Source: Micromonospora saelicesensis
Lineage (GTDB): Bacteria; Actinomycetota; Actinomycetes; Mycobacteriales; Micromonosporaceae
Length of the DNA: 64,000 bases
Assembly (NCBI RefSeq): GCF_900091575.1
Contig: NZ_FMCR01000001.1
Span: forward strand, 310,001 to 374,000
Direction: 5' to 3'
The translations under genes and the position numbers were made by a program. The notes under the pieces were generated by a model. That model was given only the letters and a program-made list of their open reading frames with translations, did no database searches and had not been told where the DNA came from. This document shows, one piece after another, positions 8,735 through 16,375 of the stretch (position 1 is the first letter of the stretch; each line of letters starts with the position of its first letter).

Positions 8735-9617
8735 AGGAGCAGCGGCAGGTGCCGAGAACCGAGGGGCGTACCCCGCACGAGGGGCAGATGTCCGCAGGAG
8801 GACGGGGCGCCGCTCGTGGTGAAGGGCTGAAAGCCGCCACCGCTGTGCGGTTGCTCTTCGGTGACGGGGAGACCCGGCCTGCCCGCGCGTCAGGGGTAGG
8901 ACTCATACCCAACGCCTTCCGCACGTCTACCTCGTTGCAGGTGGGCCAGCCCCGACGCTGAAGCCGGCCCACCATGCCCGCCAAACTCAAGGCGGGATCG
9001 TATGCGGCTAGCTCGCGAGCAGCCTTCGCGAAACCGCGCAGTCGCCGACCGGCGATGCCAGGGCGATATTCAGTTATTACTGCCTTCGCCCGGGCCGGCT
9101 GCTGGGCGCGAGTTGGGGCCGCCTTGCTGGGTGCACTGCGGCTCACCTGAGGCGTACCGGGGGTCGGATAGCGTTTCAGAGCTTGGTCGACGGCCGTCGC
9201 GCCGACGAAGGCCCAGCCGCTTTGGCGGAGCCGTTTCGCGATCCCCTTGGGGCCGATGTTCGGTATGTTCGCTCGAACGCGGTGGGCGGCGTCCGCGATT
9301 TCGCGCTCGGAAGGGCGCTGACGGGAACTGGCGGCTCGACCTGCCTTGCTAGTCGCGCGCTGCGCGGTCCGGCGTTGGCCTGCTGCGCTTTTCGGCGCGG
9401 CGCGTGGCAGCACACCTGGGCGCTGGGCTGCGGACGACGAAGCGACTCGGTCGAGCCACACGTCGGGGGTACGATCAGGACGGTCGTCGTTCTCCCAGTC
9501 ATACCCGGGCAGTTCCAAATCGCGGCCTTCGGCATCGGCGTAGAAGTCGCCAATGCCCCTTCCTCCCACCATCGCCACCCCCGAGATCTGACGAATCCAC
9601 GCCGCACAACGACGCAT
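8733..9617 (-). CDS. hypothetical protein with two degenerate HTH-like repeats and a C-terminal zinc finger
   Basis: Up to 294 residues; the ATG at 9617 lacks a ribosome site and Met16 (9572) is possible. I recognise no family. Two segments look like copies of one roughly 35-residue unit: one around GPKGIAKRLRQSGW (near 120) and one around LAGMVGRLQRRGW (near 215), each followed by an acidic turn and a V-x-x-A-L ending, as in a degenerate helix-turn-helix. Between and around them are Ala/Pro/Arg-rich linkers. The C-terminus has CPSCG...CRC, a likely zinc site. It could be a DNA-binding accessory protein of the neighbouring block, but that is a guess from position. Confidence 0.55.
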   Translation of the reverse strand: MRRCAAWIRQISGVAMVGGRGIGDFYADAEGRDLELPGYDWENDDRPDRTPDVWLDRVASSSAAQRPGVLPRAAPKSAAGQRRTAQRATSKAGRAASSRQRPSEREIADAAHRVRANIPNIGPKGIAKRLRQSGWAFVGATAVDQALKRYPTPGTPQVSRSAPSKAAPTRAQQPARAKAVITEYRPGIAGRRLRGFAKAARELAAYDPALSLAGMVGRLQRRGWPTCNEVDVRKALGMSPTPDARAGRVSPSPKSNRTAVAAFSPSPRAAPRPPADICPSCGVRPSVLGTCRCS

Positions 9618-9732
9618 ATGGACTGGTCAAATTGTTCGTCGGGACTGCTGCCGTCAGAACCTTCGATCAGTCAACAGTCCTGACCGAATGGCGGCTGGTG
9701 AATCACTGGCTCAGCGAGGGCGGACAGTGGCC

Positions 9733-10130
9733 TCAGGTAGTGGTGTGCGCCGAGGCGTCCACCACCCGGCTGCTAGCGATCGCCAACTCCTCCTCGGTGA
9801 ACAGCGCCCGGAACCGTGGCCGTATCACTACTGCCTCCGCCGTCAGGTCCACCCGGCCCCGCTCCCACAGCGCCGTGAACCCGTCCGACACCACCGGGTG
9901 GTGCAGCAACTGCCAGGCGGTCGCCAGCCCGCCTTCTCCGTCACCATCCGCAGTAGCAGCGCCGCGTGGTAGTGCGCCTCGTCCCGGGCCCGCTCGTAGG
10001 TGCGCACCATCGCCTCGTGGAAGGCCGCTTCCAGCGCCCGCCGATCGGCCGTCTCGGTCTCCGCCTCGTCCGGCAACTCTTCCCGGTCGTAGGCGCACGC
10101 CATCGCTCGCCGCAGCGGGGCATGCTGCAT
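9733..10130 (-). pseudogene. frameshifted hypothetical gene
   Basis: Two overlapping minus-strand frames fit together into one protein of about 132 residues. The first starts at ATG 10130 after a GAGG site and runs through AMVRTYERARDEAHYHAALL to LRMVTEK. The sequence then continues sensibly only in another frame as GGLATAWQLLHHP to the stop at 9733. One missing G in the aagg run near 9935 accounts for the shift. The joined product looks like a small alpha-helical hypothetical protein. Either the gene is dead or the base call is wrong; the decayed DNA just upstream favours real decay, homopolymer error cannot be excluded. Confidence 0.6.
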
Positions 10131-10183
10131 TTCAGCCTCTGAGGGCCGTCGGTGTCGCTGACCGGCTGCGATGCCCGCTGGAG

Positions 10184-10283
10184 CGAATGTGGCGGAAGCA
10201 GGCGCGCTGCGCAGGCCGACCTGTTCTTCGTCACGCTGGTCAAGTCGGAGGCACTACTCCCCCACCACCAGGTACGCCGACCG
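10184..10283 (+). pseudogene. fossil of a second DUF3427-type helicase gene
   Basis: Two pieces of the helicase C-terminal coding region recur here, joined with about 185 bases missing. Bases 10184-10213 encode RMWRKQARCA and match 8120-8149 (RLWKEPARCA) at 22 of 30 positions. Bases 10215-10283 match 8333-8403 with three mismatches and a 2-base deletion; that segment encodes ADLFFVTLVKSE before the deletion breaks the frame. No other part of the gene is present. It records a lost or partly duplicated helicase gene. Confidence 0.75.
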
Positions 10284-11040
10284 ACTCGGACAGAAAGGCG
10301 CCGACCGTAGCGGCGAACTGTGCTTGGGCATCGTGATGCACGACGTGACCTGCTGGCAGCTCGGCGAGCCGAGCCTGGCCTGGGCGGCGGGCGATCATCT
10401 CGCGAGCGTGATCGGCCGCCAGCTCGTCGCTGCGCGTACCGCGGATCAGAAGGGTGGGGCAGGACACCGCTACCCAATCCGTCCAGTGGTCGCCGTTGAG
10501 CGCTTTCTGGGACGCCACCGTGTCATCGATGTCGAACGAGAAGCCCCAGCCGTCTTTCCACTGACGGAAGGAGCACTCCAGATAGGGAGCCGCCCCGCCC
10601 AGAGCCGAGACCAGCGCGTCGCGGGATGGCGCGCGGCGAGGGAGGCTGGTGGTGAACGACCAGTCGCAGTTCACGACCGCGCCGATGTCCTCGACGATCA
10701 GCGCGGTGACCCGATCGGCGTGCCGGCTGGCGTACTGGTAGGCGTTCACCCCGCCCAGTGAGTGACCCAGCACCGCGGCGGGGCCGACCTGCAGATGCTG
10801 GTGGAACGCGGCGACGTCGGCAACGTACTCGTCCCGCTCATAGCTTTCGGCACGGTCGGACTCTCCATGCCCACGCTGGTCGAGCGCGATCACCCGCCAT
10901 TGCGGTGCCAACGCCTCAGCCAGCGGCGCGAAAGCCGACGCTTCGTTGTAGTGCCCGTGCAGAGCCAGGAGCGGGTTTCCTGGACCGCCAAAATCGAGAT
11001 ACGAAAGGCTCCGACCGCCGACCGTGAAGAACTCCCGCAT
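10240..11040 (-). CDS. alpha/beta-fold hydrolase
   Basis: A canonical alpha/beta hydrolase: oxyanion-side HGHYNE, ALDQRGHGES, nucleophile elbow GHSLGG and catalytic-His region LPAGHVVHHD near the end. Substrate unknown; the shape fits esterase, dehalogenase or lactonase-like members. I prefer ATG 11040 (266 residues); a GTG at 11088 adds 16 residues, neither with a strong ribosome site. Oddity: the last 14 or so residues (Gly/Pro-rich, ending GGGGVVPPT) are read antisense through the helicase fossil, so the original C-terminus was replaced when that DNA arrived. The catalytic core is intact. Confidence 0.8.
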   Translation of the reverse strand: MREFFTVGGRSLSYLDFGGPGNPLLALHGHYNEASAFAPLAEALAPQWRVIALDQRGHGESDRAESYERDEYVADVAAFHQHLQVGPAAVLGHSLGGVNAYQYASRHADRVTALIVEDIGAVVNCDWSFTTSLPRRAPSRDALVSALGGAAPYLECSFRQWKDGWGFSFDIDDTVASQKALNGDHWTDWVAVSCPTLLIRGTRSDELAADHAREMIARRPGQARLAELPAGHVVHHDAQAQFAATVGAFLSESVGVPGGGGVVPPT

Positions 11041-11122
11041 GACCTGGAATCCTAGATCAACGACCGCCGGCTGCCGTTTCGCGAACACGTCTGCCGTTGA
11101 TCGCGATGGGCGTCGGAGGCAG

Positions 11123-11422
11123 TCAGGCTGCGTCCGCGTTCGGCGTGAACCTGACGTCTAGCCGCCGGTCCAAGGCCCGGGCTAGCCGCTCCAGGACCGG
11201 CAAGGTCGGCACGGTTCCGCCTGCCTCGAAGCGGGCGACCGCGGACTGAGTCATGCCGGCGGCGCGGGCCAACTGGCTCTGACTCCAACCGTGCCCCTCG
11301 CGCAGGTGGCGCACCTCCTGACCAAGCTCGAAGGCGATCCGGGTGGCTTCGTAGGTCTCGGCCGCTCCCGGCTCCGTCATCCGGCGCTCACGCAGGTCAT
11401 TCCAGTCCAGGCGATCACTCAT
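11123..11422 (-). CDS. XRE-family antitoxin (HigA-like)
   Basis: About 99 residues from ATG 11422. A helix-turn-helix of the Cro/C1 type occupies the middle: LREGHGWSQSQLARAAGMTQ, then SAVARFEAGGTVPTLPVLERLARAL. The ATG overlaps the stop of the toxin gene (ATGA), giving the toxin-first order of higBA loci. The antitoxin should bind and neutralise the toxin and, with it, repress the operon at the palindrome around the toxin start. A short Asp/Glu-rich N-terminal part before the HTH probably contacts the toxin. Confidence 0.8.
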   Translation of the reverse strand: MSDRLDWNDLRERRMTEPGAAETYEATRIAFELGQEVRHLREGHGWSQSQLARAAGMTQSAVARFEAGGTVPTLPVLERLARALDRRLDVRFTPNADAA

Positions 11423-11772
11423 CGCTCTGCCCCCTCGTTCACGATGTGCCGCTCCGCCACGCACCGCTCAAATGCGCGGCGAGCCCGCTCGACTTCCCGG
11501 TCCTCCCGCATCCGCGTCTTGCGGAACACCGTAAGCAGGATGATCCTCCGGTCGGAGGCTATCCAGTACGTCACGCGGACCGCGTCGCGCTCCAGATAAA
11601 ACCGCAGCTCACGCAACTTGCCGTCGAGCTGTCTGCTGTGCGGCTCTCCGAGCAACACACCTCGACCAGCCAATAGATCGATGTAGAACGCCGCTCGGGC
11701 GAAGTCGGCAGTTGGCAGTTCCTCCAGCCAGTCTCGCACCTCTGGTTCCAGCTCCACGCTACCCCAACCCAT
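11419..11772 (-). CDS. RelE/HigB-type toxin
   Basis: About 117 residues from ATG 11772. The block GKLRELRFYLERDAVRVTYW followed by RIILLTVFRKTRMR matches Gp49-like/HigB toxins, which cleave mRNA on the ribosome; the Arg and Lys residues in those strands are the usual active-site type. A longer reading from ATG 11814 would translate straight through the palindromic operator and is less likely. No Shine-Dalgarno precedes ATG 11772. TAGCAT, 8-13 bases upstream on the minus strand, fits a TANNNT -10 box for a leaderless message. Confidence 0.75.
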   Translation of the reverse strand: MGWGSVELEPEVRDWLEELPTADFARAAFYIDLLAGRGVLLGEPHSRQLDGKLRELRFYLERDAVRVTYWIASDRRIILLTVFRKTRMREDREVERARRAFERCVAERHIVNEGAER

Positions 11773-11794
11773 AGCATCGATGCTATGGGTTGGG
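11763..11794. promoter_or_regulatory. 32-bp perfect palindrome over the toxin start: likely autoregulatory operator
   Basis: Arms CCCAACCCATAGCATC (11763-11778) and its exact complement (11779-11794) meet without a spacer. The palindrome contains the toxin ATG (11770-11772) and the proposed TAGCAT -10 box. A bound antitoxin dimer or toxin-antitoxin complex would block the promoter. It could also fold as a stem at the 5' end of a longer transcript. Confidence 0.7.
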
Positions 11795-11924
11795 TCGTTC
11801 CCACCGGACTTCATCGAACGCGTGTCGGCGAGGACTTCGGCAATGCACTTGCCGCGCCTGGAACTGCTACAACGTCGGGGCCGCCTGCCACGCCCCCGAC
11901 CGACTGCGCGTTAGGTTGAAGACC

Positions 11925-12353
11925 ATGGAGCAGCGCATCAGCCTGATCACTCTGGGAGTCGCGGACGTAGCCCGCGCGAAGGCGTTCTACGAGCAGCTCG
12001 GCTGGCAGGGCCAGGAGGTCGAGGAGACGGTCTTCTTCCAGGCCGGCGGCCTGGCCCTCGTCCTGTGGGGCCGCGACAAGCTAGCCGACGACGCCGGCAT
12101 CGAAGGGCCGGGCACCGGCGCGATGACCCTCGCTCAGAACGTCCGCTCCCGGGCAGAGGTCGACGAGGCCATCGCGACGGCGACCAAGGCCGGTGCCACG
12201 GTGACCAAGCCGGCCCGGGAAACTTTCTACGGCGGCTACGCCGGTTACTTCGCCGACCCGGACGGTCACCTCTGGGAGATCGCCTGGAACCCCGGCTTCG
12301 CCCTCGCGGAGGACGGCTCCCTCACAGTCCCCGACTTCAGCGCCGCGAACTGA
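11925..12353 (+). CDS. VOC-family (glyoxalase/dioxygenase fold) protein
   Basis: A 142-residue single-domain vicinal-oxygen-chelate protein starting MEQRISLITLGVADVARA, with FYEQLGWQG, then AGYFADPDGHLWEIAWNP carrying the C-terminal conserved PDG.xWE pattern (the Glu is a metal ligand in the family). Such proteins act as glyoxalase-like isomerases, resistance proteins binding a drug, or of unknown function; the sequence does not decide. ATG 11925 is chosen since translation upstream has no conserved sequence. The stop lies inside a small tandem repeat. Confidence 0.8.
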   Translation: MEQRISLITLGVADVARAKAFYEQLGWQGQEVEETVFFQAGGLALVLWGRDKLADDAGIEGPGTGAMTLAQNVRSRAEVDEAIATATKAGATVTKPARETFYGGYAGYFADPDGHLWEIAWNPGFALAEDGSLTVPDFSAAN

Positions 12354-12384
12354 GGCGCCACGAACTGAGGCGCCACGAACTGAG
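12347..12384 (+). repeat. 15-base tandem repeat across a stop codon
   Basis: The unit GAACTGAGGCGCCAC occurs twice (12347-12361, 12362-12376) and then partly a third time. The first copy contains the TGA of the VOC gene, so the duplication repeats stop codons without changing the protein. Slippage probably made it. Confidence 0.85.
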
Positions 12385-12407
12385 CCCCGCAGGAGGGAAG
12401 ACGCAGT

Positions 12408-13625
12408 TCAGGGCGCCGGAGACGGGCAGAGCAGCGGGTCCAGCAACGGCAGTTGAAGAGGATCCAGGCAGATCGCCAGCAGCCCCGGACCCGGCGAAGG
12501 CGTCGCCGTAACAGTCGGGGTCGGCGTTGGCGAGGCCGACATGACGGGCGGCGTCGGCAGGGCCGACGCGGGCGGGTCGGTAGTGGGGACCGGACCAGGC
12601 GTCGGCACCGAACTGGCGGACGGCGCGGGAGCGACGGACGGCGGACCAGCCGGCGGCAGGGCCACCGCAACGGCAGCTTCCACTGTAGAGACAGCCGGCG
12701 GCCGCGCTGCTGGGACATTCGGCGGGCTCCATACGGCACTGTCGGCTGAGCCAACCCGCGACCTGGGCTCCACCGGCCCGACGGGACCAATCGGAACGAG
12801 GACCGCCCCAGCCCTCGGCAGGTCCAAGGCGACGACCTCCGCCGAGGACACCGGCCCGCGAGGACCCCACGCGCCGGGGCCAAGAGCGCCCGGGCCGAGC
12901 GTCACGAACACCACGGCAGCGACGGCGGCAGCGCCGAGCGCCCGCCGGTCGGGGCGTACCGCCGTCAGCGGTGCGTCGTCGGGGTCCACCAACAGAAGAG
13001 GCGCCGGCGGGTCGGCCTGGTGCGCGGCCAGCAGCGCGTCGACCTGCGCGATGACGGCGCCGCGATCGTCGGTAGCCGCGAGGGTGAGATAGAAGCGGAA
13101 GTTCACCACGGCATTGGCCGGGACCAGCAGCCCTTGCAGTCGGCCGCGGTCGGGCAGCAGGGTGACCGGCACGTCGGGGTGGTGGGCGGGGCCGACCAGG
13201 TCCGCGTACCGCCACTCGCGGCGGTGCTCCCGGCCGCCGAAGACCACCCGGTGGCTGGTCACCACGGCCATGCCGGTGTCGACGACACGCAGGCCCGCCG
13301 GCAACGCCTGGGAAGAAGCCTCAGCAAAGGAACACAAGCCGCCTGGCCTGGGCAGGCCGGGGATGTGCCGCGCCTCGGCCTCGACGAGCTGGGCGACGGG
13401 GAGGACGCGGAAGACGAGTTCGTCGTCGTCGAGCTCCACCGGTAGGCCGGTGCGGGGCTGCGTACACCCGAGGAAGCTGGCGGCTTCGATGCGGAGTCGG
13501 GCCAGGTGGTCGTCGCGGTGCCGCCAGGCGTCGGTGGCGTCGCGGTACGCGCGCTGCCGGCGCTCGTTCTCGCGCTCGGCCCAGGCGATCCGCCAGGGGG
13601 CGCAGGGCACAGAGGTCACGGTCAC
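12408..13625 (-). CDS. hypothetical membrane protein with proline-rich tail (paralogue of 16376-17527)
   Basis: 405 residues from GTG 13625 (a second GTG two codons on is possible). The first 215 residues form a soluble domain shared with the gene at 16376-17527: a W-rich start, AxRxxD-rich helix, LVFRVLPVAQLVEA, VVDTGMAVVTSHRVVFGGREHRREW and VVNFRFYLTLA. One membrane segment follows (about 233-250), then a long Pro/Ser/Thr/Ala linker and a short Cys-containing end. The GMAVVTSHRVVF strand resembles PH-like lipid- or protein-binding folds, an inference only. The tail should lie outside the cell if the N-terminus is cytoplasmic. Function unknown. Confidence 0.7.
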   Translation of the reverse strand: MTVTSVPCAPWRIAWAERENERRQRAYRDATDAWRHRDDHLARLRIEAASFLGCTQPRTGLPVELDDDELVFRVLPVAQLVEAEARHIPGLPRPGGLCSFAEASSQALPAGLRVVDTGMAVVTSHRVVFGGREHRREWRYADLVGPAHHPDVPVTLLPDRGRLQGLLVPANAVVNFRFYLTLAATDDRGAVIAQVDALLAAHQADPPAPLLLVDPDDAPLTAVRPDRRALGAAAVAAVVFVTLGPGALGPGAWGPRGPVSSAEVVALDLPRAGAVLVPIGPVGPVEPRSRVGSADSAVWSPPNVPAARPPAVSTVEAAVAVALPPAGPPSVAPAPSASSVPTPGPVPTTDPPASALPTPPVMSASPTPTPTVTATPSPGPGLLAICLDPLQLPLLDPLLCPSPAP

Positions 13626-13640
13626 ACGCGGTACAACCGC

Positions 13641-13652
13641 TCACGTACGTGA
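13641..13652. promoter_or_regulatory. 12-bp perfect palindrome in a divergent promoter region
   Basis: TCACGTACGTGA lies 16 bases upstream of the minus-strand gene start at 13625 and about 120 bases before the plus-strand gene at 13773. Position and symmetry fit a dimeric regulator site; the regulator is unknown. Confidence 0.35.
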
Positions 13653-13772
13653 CAGGCAACGCGACCGGGATCGATGTATCCCGTTGCGCCCGAAAGAAGA
13701 GTATTGACGGACACCAGAGTCGGTGCGGCGAAGCTAGCCTGCTCAGGACCCCGGCGGCCAAGGAGCTTCCCG

Positions 13773-14471
13773 ATGCTTGATGACCTGCCCGTGCTGCGGG
13801 ATGCGGTACGCGACTACCGCCTCGCGGCGACGGCCGCCGGCCTCGACTGGCCCGACCAGGACGAGTCGCCGACCGGGCATGCGCCGGACGAGGTTCACCG
13901 GATCTTCGGCGTGGATCACATCGCGGAGCAGCTCACCTGGTTGCAGTCGCAGCGCTGGCCCGAGCGGCGGTTGCTGCCCAACGGCGGATGGCTGATGTCC
14001 TGGCCGGAAGGCCCGGACGTGCTGGACTATCTGTGGCTGGCGATCGGCACGCCGTTCCCCTGGCGGCAGCAACTGCCGCTGTTCCATTTCGAGTACGCCA
14101 TCTTCACCTTCGTCCTGGCGGGCGAGAACGAGGGGGAGATCTGGCGCTACGAGATCTCGCCCGACGCGTGGGACTCGGTGCGTGCCGCCAGCAGCCTGGC
14201 CACGCTATTCGACCAGTGGGCCCGGGGCATCGAGGCCGGTCTGATCGTCTATGAGGGCGAGTACAACAAGTGGCTCCAGATCAAGGACCTGGAGCCTGCC
14301 CCAGGTCTCGACCCGCTGGCTTTCCCGGTGGCCCCGGTGGAGGAAACCCTGCTGCGGGCGCGGCAGCGCGAGTGCGGGGTGAACATGGCCGTCGTCGAGG
14401 ACGGCTTCCCGTACAACGAGGAACTGTCCGACGCCATCGACGCCGTCAAGGCGTCGCTCGGCAGCGCGTAG
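13773..14471 (+). CDS. hypothetical protein, possibly SMI1/KNR4 (SUKH)-like
   Basis: 232 residues from ATG 13773, with AAGGAG seven bases upstream fixing the start. Rich in Trp and acidic residues, with WLMSWPEGPDVLDYLWLAIG, FEYAIFTFVLAGENEGEIWRYEI and a WARGIEAGLIVYEGEYNKWL region. Charge pattern and the FTFVLAGENEGEIW strand recall SUKH-type immunity proteins of polymorphic toxin systems, but the match is weak and no toxin is nearby. No signal peptide or membrane segment. Confidence 0.6.
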   Translation: MLDDLPVLRDAVRDYRLAATAAGLDWPDQDESPTGHAPDEVHRIFGVDHIAEQLTWLQSQRWPERRLLPNGGWLMSWPEGPDVLDYLWLAIGTPFPWRQQLPLFHFEYAIFTFVLAGENEGEIWRYEISPDAWDSVRAASSLATLFDQWARGIEAGLIVYEGEYNKWLQIKDLEPAPGLDPLAFPVAPVEETLLRARQRECGVNMAVVEDGFPYNEELSDAIDAVKASLGSA

Positions 14472-14542
14472 CCCGGTGCCGGCGGCCGCTCAGGGAAATC
14501 AGAGCAGCCGCCGGGCAGGACAGGACAGGCGAACTACAGCAA

Positions 14543-15673
14543 CTACGGGCGCAGCGAGGTGAAGAACTGCCTCATCTCACTGGCCAGCAGATCCGGCTCC
14601 TCCAATGGCATGAAGTGCCCGCCCCGGCCCGGCTCGCTCCAGTGCCGGATGTCGGTGCAGGCCCGCTCGGCGATCTCCCGGGGGAAGTTGGCCATCGAGG
14701 GTTCGGTGCTCACCGTGAACGCGGCCGGCACGGTGATGTCGGGTCGTGGCGTGTTGTGGCCGAAGTCGGCGTACTGCCGGAACGACGAGCCGATCGTGCC
14801 GGTCGCCCAGTAGAGCGTGATGATGGTGAGCAGGGTGTCGGTGTCGATGCTGTTCGCCAGGTCCCCGTGGTTGTCGCTCCAGTCGCGGTACTTGTCGACG
14901 AGCCAGGCGGCCAGCCCGGCCGGTGAGTCGGCGAGCGCGGCCGCCAGGGTGTCCGGGCGGGTGCCCATGATGGCGCTGTAGCCGCCGTCGGTCTCGTCGT
15001 ACGCGGCTTCGGCGTCCAGGTACGCCTGCTCGGCCGCCGACAGTGGTCGGGCGTCGAAGCTGGCCGGGAACGGTGGATGAATCATGTGGATGCCGGCTAC
15101 CTGATCCGGATAGAGGGCACCCAGCCAGCCGGTGACCACTCCCCCGACGTCGCCGCCGAAGGCGCCGTACCGCTCGTAGCCGAGCACGTCGGTCATCAGC
15201 TCGTGCAGGGTCCGGGCCAGCAACGCCCGGGTGACCGGCTCGTCCGGGGCCTCCGAGAAGCCGAAGCCGGGCAGCGAGGGCACCACCACGTCGAAACTGC
15301 CACCGGCGGGGCTGGTCAGCCGGTCGACCAGCGGCAGCATCTCGACGAAGCTGCTGGGCCAGCCGTGGCTGAGGATCAACGGCAACGGCGCGGGTGTGCC
15401 CGCCGGGCGCGTGGCCCGGACGTGCAGGAAGTGCAGCTTCCGGCCGCCGACGACGGCCAGGTGCTGGGGGTACGCGTTGAGTTCGGCCTCGCGGGCTCGC
15501 CAGTCGTATCCGTCGTGCCAGTAGGACACCAGGTCCCGCAGGTAGTCGGGGTCGACGCCGCCCTGCCACGGCTGGTTGCCGCTGCGGTCGGTGAATCGGG
15601 TGCGGGCCAGTCGGGCCCGTAGGTCGTCGAGGACCGCATCGGGAACGTCGATGCGGAAGGAAGAGAAAGACAT
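14543..15673 (-). CDS. epoxide hydrolase (EHN-domain family)
   Basis: A 376-residue member of the microsomal-type epoxide hydrolases. The N-terminal EHN region (FRIDVPDAVLDDLRARLARTR) is followed by the alpha/beta core: HGWPSSF (103-109) oxyanion motif, GFGFSEAP, nucleophile Asp175 in GGDVGG, and the catalytic-His region GRGGHFMPLEEP near 353. It opens epoxides to diols using a covalent Asp ester. ATG 15673 has GGAGGA five bases before it. That ribosome site lies in a small hairpin, and a possible leader peptide with alternative stems precedes it, so translation may be regulated. Confidence 0.88.
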   Translation of the reverse strand: MSFSSFRIDVPDAVLDDLRARLARTRFTDRSGNQPWQGGVDPDYLRDLVSYWHDGYDWRAREAELNAYPQHLAVVGGRKLHFLHVRATRPAGTPAPLPLILSHGWPSSFVEMLPLVDRLTSPAGGSFDVVVPSLPGFGFSEAPDEPVTRALLARTLHELMTDVLGYERYGAFGGDVGGVVTGWLGALYPDQVAGIHMIHPPFPASFDARPLSAAEQAYLDAEAAYDETDGGYSAIMGTRPDTLAAALADSPAGLAAWLVDKYRDWSDNHGDLANSIDTDTLLTIITLYWATGTIGSSFRQYADFGHNTPRPDITVPAAFTVSTEPSMANFPREIAERACTDIRHWSEPGRGGHFMPLEEPDLLASEMRQFFTSLRP

Positions 15674-15677
15674 TTGT

Positions 15678-15784
15678 CCTCCGATAAGGAGGGCGCTCCC
15701 CGACGCGAGAGGTCAGCTGAGGGGGACGGCCGAGAGGAGCGCCCAGGAATGACGATGGGTGGTCACCGGGCTCACCTCCTCTCG
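15678..15784 (-). promoter_or_regulatory. possible leader-peptide attenuator upstream of the epoxide hydrolase
   Basis: Read on the minus strand, four elements occur in order. CGAGAGGAG (15784-15776) is exactly complementary to CTCCTCTCG (15739-15731). The overlapping GGGCGCTCC (15744-15736) is exactly complementary to GGAGCGCCC (15699-15691). CCTCC (15692-15688) can pair with the ribosome site GGAGG (15682-15678) of the hydrolase. The first two pairings exclude each other because they share bases, as in attenuators. The first element is also the ribosome site of an 18-codon ORF. Regulation is inferred from sequence alone. Confidence 0.45.
15713..15766 (-). CDS. putative 17-residue leader peptide
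   Basis: GTG 15766 with a GGAGG site nine bases upstream opens an ORF of 17 codons ending TGA at 15713: MTTHRHSWALLSAVPLS. A ribosome on it would cover the strand that chooses between the two mutually exclusive stems. The peptide has two His, one Trp and a Leu-Leu pair but no run of one amino acid, so any stalling trigger is unclear. Too short to judge by codon use. Confidence 0.35.
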   Translation of the reverse strand: MTTHRHSWALLSAVPLS

Positions 15785-15802
15785 TGGCTGACGAAGATCA
15801 CT

Positions 15803-16330
15803 CTAGCCGAGTGGGTTGGGCTGCGGGCCGTGGGTCGGGAACCGCGACTGGGTACGCGGCGGGTACGCCTCGCAGTGCTCGGCCCAGTGTTCGGCGGCGG
15901 TGGCCAGGGCGTCCGCGGAGACGGTGAGGATCAGCGGGTAGATCGCTGTGGACGGGCGGCGCATCCACGGTGGCAGTGACTCGGCGGAGAACTCCACGAT
16001 CAGCTCCAGCCGGCGGCGGCGCAGCACCCGGCTGCGCACTGCCAGGTTGGGTTCGGTGAAGCGGACCATCGCCGGTGGCGCGCTCAGCCCGAGTGCGGCG
16101 GTGGCCTGCCCGTGCAGCCAGCCGCCGAGCGCGCGGGCCTCCTCGACCATGAGGCTCGGGTAGTGGTGCGACCAGGTCTGGCCGTCGGCGGTGCGGGCGT
16201 CCACCTCGATGAGCAGCCAGTCGTGCCAGCCGGGCGTGGCCCCGCCGAGGTCGTCGGGCGGGTCGATGCCGGGCTGGTAGCCGACGGGGCGTACCCGCAC
16301 CCGAGCGCCATCGTCAGACCGGATCTCCAC
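15803..16330 (-). CDS. WapI-like immunity-type protein (tentative)
   Basis: 175 residues from GTG 16330. The start VEIRSDDGARVRVRPVGYQ, the middle QTWSHHYPSLMVEEARALGG with WLHG, then RFTEPNLA and a PPWMRR segment resemble the WapI immunity family, small proteins that neutralise contact-dependent wall-associated nucleases; the match is from memory and unverified. No toxin gene is visible here, so it would be an orphan immunity gene. It ends 130 bases before the epoxide hydrolase start, the leader region lying between. Confidence 0.5.
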   Translation of the reverse strand: MEIRSDDGARVRVRPVGYQPGIDPPDDLGGATPGWHDWLLIEVDARTADGQTWSHHYPSLMVEEARALGGWLHGQATAALGLSAPPAMVRFTEPNLAVRSRVLRRRRLELIVEFSAESLPPWMRRPSTAIYPLILTVSADALATAAEHWAEHCEAYPPRTQSRFPTHGPQPNPLG

Positions 16331-16375
16331 TCGATCATTCTGGCCGAGCGAAGCGGACTTCAGACCCCGAATCGG

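Noticed and set aside
12347..12384. CRISPR-like repeat
   Set aside because: Adjacent 15-base units without spacers; simple tandem duplication.
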